Origin: an uncultured Bacteroidales bacterium
GTDB lineage: Bacteria; Bacteroidota; Bacteroidia; Bacteroidales; Paludibacteraceae
DNA: 64,000 nt
Assembly: GCA_902799705.1 (NCBI GenBank)
Contig: CADCBP010000005.1
Span: 1-64,000, forward strand
Reading direction: 5' to 3'
Shown here: positions 31,648 to 40,600 of the stretch, one piece after another
Position numbering within the stretch: the first letter of the stretch is position 1
Layout: each line of letters begins with the position of its first letter
Position numbers and translations under genes: made by a program
The notes under the pieces: generated by a model
Database searches by the model: none
Seen by the model: the letters and a program-made list of their open reading frames with translations, nothing else
Told to the model about the DNA's origin: nothing

Positions 31648-33192
31648 ATGGCTAAAACAACCGTTTTCTTAACCGGTGCAACCGGAACAATGGGTTACGC
31701 AGGAATGATGGAGATCTTGCGTTACCCGGACATGTACAAACTCCGCATTCTCGCTCGACCGAGCAAGAAGAACAAGGAGTTGCTGAAAGCTATCAGCGAT
31801 CAGTATTCAGCCCTCAGCATTATTTGGGGAGATTTGACCAAGTACGAAGATGTGCTGAAAGGCGTTTCCGGAGCAGACATCGTATTGCACGTAGGAGGAA
31901 TGGTCTCGCCGCAGGCTGACTATCGTCTGAAGGCAACCTTGCGCACAAATATCACGGCCGCAAAGAACATCACCAAAGCGGTGCTGGCGCAACCTGAAGA
32001 CCAACAACCGAAAGTGGTGTATATCGGATCGGTGGCGCAGATGGGTGACCGTCGCGAACCCCTGCACTGGGGCCGCGCGGGAGATCCTATATGCGTGTCT
32101 GCGTATGACCACTACGGTCTGACAAAAGTGCTGGCGGAACGAATCATCACCGACTCAGGTATCAAGACCTGGGCAAGTCTTCGCCAGTCGGGTATCTTGT
32201 ACCCCGCTATCTTGAAGAATTTTGACCCAATCATGTTCCACGTTCCCGTCCGCGGCGTGCTGGAATGGGCGACGGTAGAAGACAGCGGGAGGCTGTTGGA
32301 GCGTGTGTGCCGACCCGACGTACCGGAAGAATTCTGGAAGAACTATTATAATATCGGTTCGGGCAAAGAGTACCGTCTGTCGAACTACGAATTCGAATGC
32401 CTGCTGCTGGAAGCGGTTGGTTGTCCGAAACCCGAGAAGATATTCAACGCCAACTGGTTTACCACCCGTAATTTCCACGGCATGTGGTATATCGATGGGG
32501 ACCGCTTGGAGAACTTGCTGCATTTCCGCGCAAACGTGCCGGTGAAGGAATATTTCGCAAAAATGGCACAGGCGAAGTCCCTGCCGGCGGGCATCAAGTT
32601 CGCTGCCAAGACACATATCGCCAAACTCTTCCCGCATTGTATTAAAGCGGCTATGTGGTTCATGGCTAACAGCAAGGAGCATGGTACTCAATGGTGGATT
32701 AAGAATAATATTGAACCGCGCATACATGCGTATTACGGCAGCCTTGAGGCATACAAAGCTATTCCTGACTGGGAGCATTTCGACGTGAGTCACAACAGCG
32801 AAGAGATGGTCAAACTGGATCACGGCTATGACGAGTCCAAGCCGCTGAGCGAACTCACCCTTCAGGATATGCAAGCCGCAGCCGTTTTCCGCGGCGGCAA
32901 ATGTCTGAGCAAGGAGATGAAAAAAGGCGACTTGGACACCCCGTTGGAATGGGAAGACGCAAACGGAAACACGTTCCAGGCTTCACCGCGTCTGATCTTG
33001 CTCGGCGGCCACTGGAGCCCCTTCGACATGCCTTATCCCTACGCTGACGAACCCAAAGAGAAACAAGTGCCCTGGCATTGGGACCGGGTGGCCAAGCAGA
33101 ACCCGTTCTTCGCACAATTATGGGCACCGCTCCATGATGCCGATGAAGACAATGTCTTCGGTCCTGAAATTTTTGAAGGTTGGGAATCCTAA
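31648..33192 (+). CDS. NAD-dependent epimerase/dehydratase-like SDR protein
   Basis: A 514-residue cytoplasmic protein. Residues 1-330 form an extended SDR domain with cofactor loop TVFLTGATGTMGYAGMMEIL and catalytic YDHYGLTKVLAERI (Tyr-x-x-x-Lys). Residues ~330-514 are an extra C-terminal region with many Trp and His residues (GTQWWIKNNIEPRIHAYYG, LILLGGHWSPFDMPYPY) that I cannot assign. It is much longer than ordinary sugar epimerases (~330), so substrate and reaction are unknown. The start ATG 31648 fits the Rossmann strand. The stop codon forms the first unit of a tandem hairpin array. Confidence 0.8.
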   Translation: MAKTTVFLTGATGTMGYAGMMEILRYPDMYKLRILARPSKKNKELLKAISDQYSALSIIWGDLTKYEDVLKGVSGADIVLHVGGMVSPQADYRLKATLRTNITAAKNITKAVLAQPEDQQPKVVYIGSVAQMGDRREPLHWGRAGDPICVSAYDHYGLTKVLAERIITDSGIKTWASLRQSGILYPAILKNFDPIMFHVPVRGVLEWATVEDSGRLLERVCRPDVPEEFWKNYYNIGSGKEYRLSNYEFECLLLEAVGCPKPEKIFNANWFTTRNFHGMWYIDGDRLENLLHFRANVPVKEYFAKMAQAKSLPAGIKFAAKTHIAKLFPHCIKAAMWFMANSKEHGTQWWIKNNIEPRIHAYYGSLEAYKAIPDWEHFDVSHNSEEMVKLDHGYDESKPLSELTLQDMQAAAVFRGGKCLSKEMKKGDLDTPLEWEDANGNTFQASPRLILLGGHWSPFDMPYPYADEPKEKQVPWHWDRVAKQNPFFAQLWAPLHDADEDNVFGPEIFEGWES

Positions 33193-33257
33193 ACGCTCCG
33201 CAGGAGCACTAAACGCCGTGGGCTCTAAACGCTCCGTAGGAGCACTAAACTACGAAG
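33190..33257. repeat. Four tandem CTAAAC-hairpin units
   Basis: Each unit is (C)TAAAC followed by a mini-hairpin with a 3-base loop: GCTCC-GCA-GGAGC, GCC-GTG-GGC, GCTCC-GTA-GGAGC and TAC-GAA-GTA. The first TAA is the stop codon of the upstream gene. Nothing else lies between that gene and the helicase start at 33265. Confidence 0.88.
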
Positions 33258-33264
33258 TACCAAA

Positions 33265-34530
33265 ATGTATTTTGACGAATTAGCTTTATCAGACGAGGTG
33301 TTGGATGCCTTATGGGACATGCATTTTGATGAATGCACGCCTGTTCAGGCTGAGACGATTCCGGTCATCCTGGACCGGCGCGACGTGATATCATGCGCCC
33401 AGACAGGAACTGGTAAGACGGCGGCGTACATACTACCGCTGCTAACCAATTTGGCTTACGATGACCATGACCCGGACAAACTGAACGCCATCATCATGGC
33501 GCCGACACGCGAACTGGCGCAACAGATTGACCAGCAGATGGAGGGGTTCGGTTTTTATGTGCCCTTCTCGTCCGTGGCTATCTACGGCGGCAAAGACACC
33601 AACGGCTCATGGGGAAACCAAGTAAGCGGCTTGCAGAAAGGTGCCGACATCGTCATTGCCACGCCGGGACGGTTGCTGAGTCAGATGAACATCTACAACG
33701 TCGATTTCTCCGGCGTGAAATACTTCATCTTGGACGAAGCGGATCGCATGCTCGACATGGGATTTTACGAGGACATCATGACCATCGTCAAGCGGTTGCC
33801 GCCGGACAGACAGACCATCATGTTCTCTGCGACCATGCCGCCGAAGATTCGTCAGATGGCGAAAGCCATCATGCATGATCCGGTTGAGGTACAGATTGCC
33901 GTGTCACGTCCGCCGGAGACTATTCATCAGATGTGTGCACGGCTCTTCGAGGCGCAGAAACCCGGATTTATCCAACTGGCGCTGCAAGGCAAGGGACTCA
34001 AGAAAGTCATCATCTTTGCCGGCAAGAAACAACGGGTGAAGGAATTGGCGCGGGCGCTGCGCACGCTGAAGATTGACGCCAGGGCTATGCACAGCGACCT
34101 GGAACAGAACGAACGGGACCAGGTGATGCTCGATTTCCGAAACGGTAAGGTGGATGTGTTGGTGGCGACGGATGTCGTGTCGCGTGGTATTGACGTGACG
34201 GATGTGCCGCTGGTGATCAATTACGACGTACCGCATGATGCGGAAGACTACGTGCATCGTATTGGCCGCACAGCACGCGCAGAGAACAGCGGAGAAGCTA
34301 TCACCCTCGTCTCACCGGACGATGCACGGTATTGGCTGCGCATTGAGCAATTCCTGAAAAAAGAGATAGAGAAAATTCCGCTACCGGAAGCTCTCGGCGA
34401 AGGGCCTACAGATGACGTATACGCCATTCGTTCGGGTAAAGGTTGTTCTGGCGGTTCCCGACGTTTTTCGCGAAACCAAGGGGCACACCCTCGTAAGTCA
34501 CGAGGAGCAAACCGAGGGGTACGTCGGTAA
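33265..34530 (+). CDS. DEAD-box ATP-dependent RNA helicase
   Basis: A 421-residue cytoplasmic RNA helicase of the RhlE/CsdA group. Motifs in order: Q-motif CTPVQAETIPV, I AQTGTGKT (45-52), Ia APTRELAQQ, Ib TPGRLL, II LDEADRMLDMGF (~158), III FSATMP, IV VIIFAGKKQ, V TDVVSRGIDV and VI HRIGRTARAENSGEA. The last ~35 residues (SGGSRRFSRNQGAHPRKSRG) are basic and lie antisense to the convergent methyltransferase gene, with which it overlaps by 125 bp. Likely roles are ribosome assembly or mRNA turnover. Confidence 0.95.
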   Translation: MYFDELALSDEVLDALWDMHFDECTPVQAETIPVILDRRDVISCAQTGTGKTAAYILPLLTNLAYDDHDPDKLNAIIMAPTRELAQQIDQQMEGFGFYVPFSSVAIYGGKDTNGSWGNQVSGLQKGADIVIATPGRLLSQMNIYNVDFSGVKYFILDEADRMLDMGFYEDIMTIVKRLPPDRQTIMFSATMPPKIRQMAKAIMHDPVEVQIAVSRPPETIHQMCARLFEAQKPGFIQLALQGKGLKKVIIFAGKKQRVKELARALRTLKIDARAMHSDLEQNERDQVMLDFRNGKVDVLVATDVVSRGIDVTDVPLVINYDVPHDAEDYVHRIGRTARAENSGEAITLVSPDDARYWLRIEQFLKKEIEKIPLPEALGEGPTDDVYAIRSGKGCSGGSRRFSRNQGAHPRKSRGANRGVRR

Positions 34531-35746
34531 GAGTCAACGCTTCCGTTCGAAGGTACGCCAACGCCTGCTCGCGGGTCAAGGCTACATTGGGGAAGGCTTC
34601 CTTACGGAAGTCTTTCGTCATACTTAGGCTATGCTGCGGAGCAATGCCCTTGCCGCGCTCCTCGCCCAAACCGAAACCCGTAGAGATACAGGTCAGCTGG
34701 GTGGAGAACCAGTCTATGATCTCCTTGTATTTGAGCGGATAAGCGGTCGCAAAGCGGTCAGAGTAACGGATTGCCCAGTTGTCCGGGTGTTGGAGCCACG
34801 AACGCATCACTGGCATATACTCCGGATGAGGCATCGCTGCTTCTTTCTTCGGCGCTTTGATCTTTGCCGGCTGTAGCGGTTCGTCATACTTCCGTAACGC
34901 GCACAAGTAAAATCCCTCACCCTTGACTTTATGCGGATAGAAATGATAACCCATCGTTCCTTCTACGATTCCCCATGACGGGTCGTAGTCGATCGGCAGC
35001 ACCTCCGCACCGAGACTCTCGGCCATCCACTCGACGTTTTTCTCGTTCTCCTCTTCGTTGAACGTGCAGGTGGAATAGAGCATCACGCCGCCCGGCTTGA
35101 GTGCGTCCCATACATCCATGAGAATGGCGCGCTGGCGTTCTGCACACTGGCGGACAGCCTGCAGGCTCCACTCGCTGCGGGACTGTTCGTCCTTGCGGAA
35201 CATACCCTCACCCGAACACGGGGCATCCACCAGAATACAATCGAAGATATGCTTGCAGCGCTCGCCGTATTCGGCGGCGGAGTTATGGGTCACTACAGTG
35301 TTGCCGTTCCCCCATTTCTGGATATTCTCGCTGAGGATGAACACGCGCTGGCGAACCACTTCGTTGCTCAGAAGCAAACCCTCCGGACCGAGATACTCGC
35401 TGATGAGCGTGGACTTGCCGCCCGGAGCCGCACAGAGATCCAGAACAACAGACGAGGGATCAACATATTGCTCGAGAGCTTGCTGGATGAACATCGACGA
35501 TGCTTCCTGCACATAGTAGCAACCGGCATGGAAAAGGGGATCCAGGGTGAACTGCGGACGCTCGCTCAGATAATAGCCGTCGATATGCCACGGCACCTCA
35601 TCCGTGTCGCAATCAAAAGTCAGCACATCCAGTTTGGAGTTGAGGCGTATAGATGTTACGGGCGCCGTCTCCAGCGCCCGTAACAGCAGTTCTGCTTCAT
35701 TGCCCAGCTGCTGTCGCATACTCTCTATGAATTCAACGGGCAGCAT
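34406..35746 (-). CDS. NOL1/NOP2/Sun (RsmF-like) RNA m5C methyltransferase
   Basis: A 446-residue SAM-dependent enzyme that methylates cytosine C5 in rRNA. The SAM site is VVLDLCAAPGGKSTLISEYL; the two catalytic cysteines are in DAPCSGEGMFRK and YSTCTFNEEENE. A C-terminal RsmF/PUA-like region (~310-446) includes TDVPLGLLLVTYEGVPLGFA. ATG 35746 is chosen because AAAGG precedes it; the longer frame to 35767 begins with TTG inside a repeat. The convergent 3' end overlaps the helicase gene by 125 bp. The tRNA-Leu gene lies upstream on the same strand and its promoter may drive both. Confidence 0.9.
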   Translation of the reverse strand: MLPVEFIESMRQQLGNEAELLLRALETAPVTSIRLNSKLDVLTFDCDTDEVPWHIDGYYLSERPQFTLDPLFHAGCYYVQEASSMFIQQALEQYVDPSSVVLDLCAAPGGKSTLISEYLGPEGLLLSNEVVRQRVFILSENIQKWGNGNTVVTHNSAAEYGERCKHIFDCILVDAPCSGEGMFRKDEQSRSEWSLQAVRQCAERQRAILMDVWDALKPGGVMLYSTCTFNEEENEKNVEWMAESLGAEVLPIDYDPSWGIVEGTMGYHFYPHKVKGEGFYLCALRKYDEPLQPAKIKAPKKEAAMPHPEYMPVMRSWLQHPDNWAIRYSDRFATAYPLKYKEIIDWFSTQLTCISTGFGLGEERGKGIAPQHSLSMTKDFRKEAFPNVALTREQALAYLRTEALTLTDVPLGLLLVTYEGVPLGFAKNVGNRQNNLYPNEWRIRHL

Positions 35747-35760
35747 ACACCTTTCACTTT

Positions 35761-35888
35761 TCGCCAATAGCCATTCGCCATTCGCCTTTATGGTACCGCG
35801 AGTGGGACTTTCTACGTAAGTCCTTGCGTGCTACTTGCTCGCCAATAGCCATTCGCCTTTCGCCTTTATAGTACCGCGAGTGGGACTT
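35761..35888. repeat. 50-bp direct repeat containing the tRNA-Leu 3' end
   Basis: 35761-35810 and 35839-35888 match at 48 of 50 bases. Both run from TCGCCAATAGCCATTCGCC to GTACCGCGAGTGGGACTT. The second copy contains the real 3' end of tRNA-Leu; the first is a decoy copy downstream of it, next to the methyltransferase start. Confidence 0.92.
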
Positions 35889-35957
35889 GAACCCACACAG
35901 CCATCACTGGCCAAAGGATTTTAAGTCCTTCGTGTCTACCGATTCCACCATCGCGGC
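35872..35957 (-). tRNA. tRNA-Leu (anticodon TAA)
   Basis: Minus-strand cloverleaf of 86 nt with the long variable arm of class II tRNAs. Acceptor GCCGCGA pairs with TCGCGGT. The anticodon loop is CTTAAAA (anticodon TAA) and the T arm TGGGTTCAAGTCCCA. Discriminator is A and CCA is not encoded. The promoter is at 35981-36012. Confidence 0.95.
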
Positions 35958-35980
35958 ATCATTTCTTATGAATTCGGCTG

Positions 35981-36012
35981 CAAAGGTAATGCTTTTTTTT
36001 GAATTGTGCAAG
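35981..36012 (-). promoter_or_regulatory. Bacteroidetes-type promoter of tRNA-Leu
   Basis: Minus strand: CTTG (36012-36009) and TACCTTTG (35988-35981), 20-bp spacer with TCAAAAAAAAGCAT. The tRNA 5' end lies 24 nt downstream. Confidence 0.88.
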
Positions 36013-36031
36013 ATTTTTAGTAAAAATTTTA

Positions 36032-36166
36032 CTTTTTACATTGCTATTTTATCTACTTTTCTAACTGCCCTTCATTGCACTTCCAACTTGAACTCAGGCT
36101 TTTTACATTGCTATTTTATCTACTTTTCTAACTTGACCTTCATTGCACTTCCAACTTGAACTCAGG
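36032..36166. repeat. Tandem ~67-bp repeat, two copies
   Basis: CTTTTTACATTGCTATTTTA begins at 36032 and 36099, and each copy ends TTGAACTCAGG. The 3' part of the unit (TTCATTGCACTTCCAA) is shared with the larger repeat that follows. No coding potential. Confidence 0.88.
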
Positions 36167-36461
36167 CTTTTTAGCGGACACACATGATTATTTAGTGGGA
36201 CGAACCAATAATTCTATTTTGTTCATTTCAGGTCGATGGTATCGACCGCTTTCAGCGCTATGTTTATCAACAACCTCATTCCCGATGCCATGACCTACTG
36301 ACCTTCATTGCACTTCCAAATTGAACTCAGGCTTTTTAGCGGACACACATGATTATTTAGCAGGACGAACCAATAATTCTATTTTGTTCATTTCAGGTCG
36401 ATGGTATCGACCGCTTTCAGCGCTACGCTTATCAACAACCTCATTCCCGATGCCATGACCT
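36135..36461. repeat. Tandem 165-bp repeat, two copies, with hairpin
   Basis: Copies at ~36135-36295 and ~36300-36461 are nearly identical. Each contains GCGGACACACATGATTATTT and a hairpin GGTCGAT-GGT-ATCGACC, and ends CCCGATGCCATGACC. No open frame is conserved through them. Confidence 0.9.
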
Positions 36462-36493
36462 CTTTCTGTACCGCGGGAGAATTTGAGAGCCTC

Positions 36494-36632
36494 TCCCCCC
36501 CTAAACCCTAAATCCTAAATCCTAAATTTGAAATCCTAAATCCTAAACCATAAACCCTAAATTTGAAATCCTAAATCCTAAACCTGAGTCATCTCAGGAG
36601 CACTTCAGGGGCACTTCAGGGGCACTTCGGAG
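36494..36632. repeat. CCTAAAT heptamer tract, CCTGAG hairpin and 12-bp repeats
   Basis: 36498-36583 is built of C(C/T)CTAAA-type heptamers with a few TTTGAAAT interruptions. It is followed by hairpin CCTGAG-TCAT-CTCAGG (36583-36598) and three GCACTTCAGGGG-type 12-mers to 36632. Nothing else is recognisable from 36633 to 36734. Confidence 0.85.
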
Positions 36633-36734
36633 GCATCCTAGACTTTATTAGTAATTATTGCCTGTAATTTGCTTATATTCAATGATTTACAAACATACTA
36701 ATTTTTCGCAAAATAGCCCCTTTTCGCCATTTCA

Positions 36735-36818
36735 TTTCATCAATCCATCATTGAGCGACGAAGTCGCGCTCATTCCATCAATCCATCATTGAGCGAAGCG
36801 GATCATTCCATCATTCCT
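36735..36818. repeat. Word-hairpin-word repeat, two units
   Basis: ATCAATCCATCATT is followed first by GA-GCGAC-GAA-GTCGC-GCTC (a perfect 5-bp stem), then CATTCCATCAATCCATCATT again, GAGCGAAGCGGA, and TCATTCCATCATTCC. The second unit is nearly identical to the segment inside pepD (23500-23548). Confidence 0.88.
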
Positions 36819-36890
36819 GACACATCCTCCCCTTCAAAAGTGATACAGAATGACTAAAAATGTGTAAAAAATAAATTGTATGCAAATAAA

Positions 36891-36922
36891 TTTGCACATT
36901 TCAGAAAAAAGTAGTATCTTTG
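36891..36922 (+). promoter_or_regulatory. Bacteroidetes-type promoter of flavoprotein gene
   Basis: TTTG at 36891-36894 and TATCTTTG at 36915-36922, 20-bp spacer with AAAAAAGTAG. The ATG follows after 25 nt. Confidence 0.9.
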
Positions 36923-36946
36923 CACCCAATTCGAATATAACAAACC

Positions 36947-37561
36947 ATGAAAGTACTTCTGATTAACGGTTCGCCTCGTCGTGAGGGCAATACTTTTCTC
37001 GCTTTGAGCGAGATTGCGAAGGTTCTGGAGGAAGAAGGAATCGATAGCGACATCGTGGGTGTTGGTACGCACGCGGTGCGAGGATGCATTGCATGCGGCA
37101 CATGCAAGCAGCACGGAGATAACCGGTGTGTCTTTGACGACGATTTATGCAACAAAGTCTCTGCACGCATGGCGGAGAGCGATGCACTGATTGTGGGCTC
37201 ACCGGTCTATTACGGACAACCGAACGGCACAGTACTCTCTCTGCTGCAACGAATGCTCTATTCGGCAGGCAAGTATTTCGAGGGCAAACCGGCCGCAGCG
37301 GTAGCGGTATGCCGCCGAGGTGGAGCCACCGCGGCCTTCCAGACCTTGCAGATGCCGTTCCAGATGATGAACATGCCGATCGTGACATCCCAGTATTGGA
37401 ACATCGTGTATGGCCGGGAAGCAGGTCAGGCTGCACTGGATGCGGAAGGAATGCAGACCATGCGTACCTTGGCGCGCAACATGGCATTCCTGCTGAAAGC
37501 AACGGATGGCAAACAGCGCCCCGAACCCGAACCGCGTCAATGGACTCATTTTGTCAAATAA
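36947..37561 (+). CDS. Flavodoxin-fold NAD(P)H-dependent FMN oxidoreductase
   Basis: A 204-residue cytoplasmic flavoprotein. The FMN phosphate loop is LLINGSPRREGNTFLAL; residues ~44-60 have GCIACGTCKQHGDNRC, the cysteine cluster of the iron-sulfur flavoprotein / NAD(P)H-dependent oxidoreductase group, and GSPVYYGQPNGTVLSLL follows. It may carry a [4Fe-4S] cluster; four cysteines with suitable spacing are present. The substrate is not evident. It is the first gene after the repeat region and has its own promoter; the giant surface protein follows after 54 bp. Confidence 0.88.
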   Translation: MKVLLINGSPRREGNTFLALSEIAKVLEEEGIDSDIVGVGTHAVRGCIACGTCKQHGDNRCVFDDDLCNKVSARMAESDALIVGSPVYYGQPNGTVLSLLQRMLYSAGKYFEGKPAAAVAVCRRGGATAAFQTLQMPFQMMNMPIVTSQYWNIVYGREAGQAALDAEGMQTMRTLARNMAFLLKATDGKQRPEPEPRQWTHFVK

Positions 37562-37615
37562 TTTGATTATCAATATATCATTTGTATAATAACTCTCCTA
37601 AAAACATATCTTATC

Positions 37616-40600
37616 ATGAAAAAAATTTCCCTCTTATTCGCTATTTTTTTCGCTACCACCTTTGCTTGGGGAGCAGACATTTCCGACTTCGCCACGGGTT
37701 TGGAGAATGGAACAACAGGAATCAACAAAGGAGGTTGCGGTTCTATTGCTGTCTCTACTGATGTACCTCGAACGGGAGCACAATGCATTTCTACTATTTA
37801 TACAGGAGGTTCGGGTGATAAATACTGGTATCCGGATGTCACTTTGGCATTGCCTAAGAATTCATATCTGCATTTGATTGCCTATGCGAAATTGGAATCT
37901 ACGGATGAAACATCCGAAAGTTCAAGTACACAGGCCTATGCAGAAGCATATAATACCGGAAATTCTGGGTCTGGTTCAGCAGTAAACCTGACTACCTCAT
38001 GGAAGCGCATAACTGCTTCCAGCAAGGCAGGTTCGGACAAAAGTGCCTCTGCCCGTTTCCATCGTAAGCATACCAATAAGAAAGCGGTGCTGTTTGACGA
38101 TATCGTAGTATACGTCTCCTCCAACTCGTCTGTGGACTTGAAAGCTCCGAATCCTGCGACGTCAGCCTCAGCTTCGGAAACGGAGATTACATGGACACCT
38201 GGAACGGACGACAATACCGGGGTTCAGGCTACATTGATTTGGAAACGCATCGATGGGACCGATCATGATCTGACGCTGAATAATCAAGGTATCTATGCCT
38301 TGGCTCCTACCGAGGGACCGAAAGTAGATCAAAGCGGACATTGGGAATTGGTAAAAGTGTTAGCCGGTGATGCAACCAAATATAGCGCCAGCGGTACATT
38401 TGCCAGCAAAATGGACTACGCAATTGTACACCGCGACTTGGCATACAACTATTCTTTGCCTACCTACGTAATGACGCCGGATATGTCTGTCAAGACACTC
38501 TATTTGAAACCCGGAACAAATTGGAAGAAGAAGGGCGGGTCAGTAAATCCACGTTTTGCGGTGTATTGTTTTGGCGATGGAGAAAAATGGTATGACTTAG
38601 AGGCCGTAGATGCCGGATGCGGTTCGGGTACGGTGTATAAGGCTGAGGTGAGAGCAAATTACACTTCCTTGATTTTCTGCCGCATGGCAGGAGATAAGCC
38701 GGGAAATATCTGGGATAACAAATGGAATCAAACCGGTAACTTGACCATGCCTGCAACAGAAGCGGGTGTTTATGAAGTGCCTGATACTCAATGGGATGGC
38801 GGTACAAATTCCCAATGGAAAACGAAACCGATGAGTATCTGTATATCGGGTACGGACCTTTGCTTTGCAGGAGAACAACTGACTCTGACGGCTACCAGTA
38901 CCGGTGCCACCAGTTACCAGTGGTACAAAGGCGGAACGGCTGAAAGCAATAAGATTCCGGGGGCGACAACTGCCACCTATATCAAATATAACTTTGCTTT
39001 TGAAGACGCTGGTGTTTACTATTGCAAAACGAAAATAGGAGATGGTCCAGAACTGGAAAGTGCTGGACATACCGTAAAGACACTGCGTATATACTTTAAT
39101 AGTGGTCGTGGAGGAGGAGATGAAGGATATCTGGACTTGCGCAATACAGATCCTGCCAACCATAAAGCGACAGGTATGTTTTTCCTTGGCCAAGGATGGA
39201 AATACGCTTTCAGTGTAGCAGATGGCATAGGACATTACTATGGTCAAAATAATGCCGACAATGTATCCGGCTGGATGAATGTCGGAAACTCCACCGGTTG
39301 GGCGATGGATGTGGACGGTATTCAATGCCTTATAAAAGCAGAGAATGGAGCTACCTATATGTTCACCGTGGATTACTCCAATTTTACCGTTCCTGTCGTG
39401 TCTGTGAGCTATCCTCCCGACAATCAATCTGCCGGAATCAAGATCTATTTCGATAACAGCACGCTTAACTGGGAGGAACCGCTATATTACCGTGTCGGAC
39501 GCGGCAAACGTGGTAGTGCTCAAGATCACACACAAGCTGAATTGATATCCAAAGTCCCGGGAACTGCTAATTTATACCAATACTCTACTCCTGCATACAA
39601 CGATTTGGATGCTTGGCATATTGCTAACAACTGCGGCCATACCGGAAATGGTTATTCCATCTATAAAACCAAAACCGGCGATACGTATGCGATTACCAAA
39701 TCTGTTACTTATGAAGGCGGCGCTGCAACGCAAGATTTCACGATTGAACCGACAGGAGCGCATTCGACTGGAGGAGACTCCGATAATAATAATTGCGAGT
39801 TCTATAAATACAATGCGTTGCCCGGCATGAAGACGCAGAATGTAATGATTGATGATCCGGAGAACGGAACTATTACCGTAAGTTACACGGATGTCAATGG
39901 CAATCCGCAGACGTTCTCAAGCGGCGACCGAGACCTGGCGCACACTTGTATCTTGACCATTTCTGCAGAAGCCGCGCCTTGCGGTTATCAATTGGCTTCG
40001 TTGACCGTGAACGGCGCTTCGTTTACCAGCGGCGACACCTATATACTGGATGCACGAACGACAATCGATGCGGAGTTCGAACCTGCCTCATATAGTGTGA
40101 CGCTGCATACCAACGACGGACTTATCTTGACGGGCGATGTGACGGAATATACGTATGGCATCGGAGCAACCTTGCCGGCCAAGATGTCACTGACGGGTAA
40201 GGATTTCATGGGGTGGTATAACAACCCCGGCTGTACGGGTTCTCCTGTGACAGAAATCAGCACGACCGACTGCGGGAATAAAGAATTCTGGGCAAAGTGG
40301 GAGAATGAACGGACCAAAGTGACCTATATCATCGGTTCTTGCCAAGTAACCGGCGGAGAATGGAAACAAGGAGAGGACGGAAGTTACAGCGCATGGTTGT
40401 TCCATGGCGGAGCAACACCCGACAAGAACACCTTAGAAGCCACTGCCGATATCAAAATTCCTTCACTAAATACAACGGACCAGTATTTTACAAGCAAAGA
40501 CGTAACCAAGCTCACTACAAATAGCATGTGGACTACATCGAGTGGTTCCACAAAATCTATCCGCGCTTTCAAAGTAGGAAGCGGCAGCACCATGAAGTTT

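Noticed and set aside
36032-36466. Possible CRISPR array
   Set aside because: Only two copies of each unit occur, units are 67 and 165 bp and directly adjacent, there are no unique spacers of constant length, and no cas gene is in the window.
36494-36583. Telomere-like CCCTAAA heptamers
   Set aside because: The tract is short, irregular and flanked by bacterial genes and repeats on both sides. It matches the other slippage-type word tracts of the window and is not evidence for a chromosome end or contamination.
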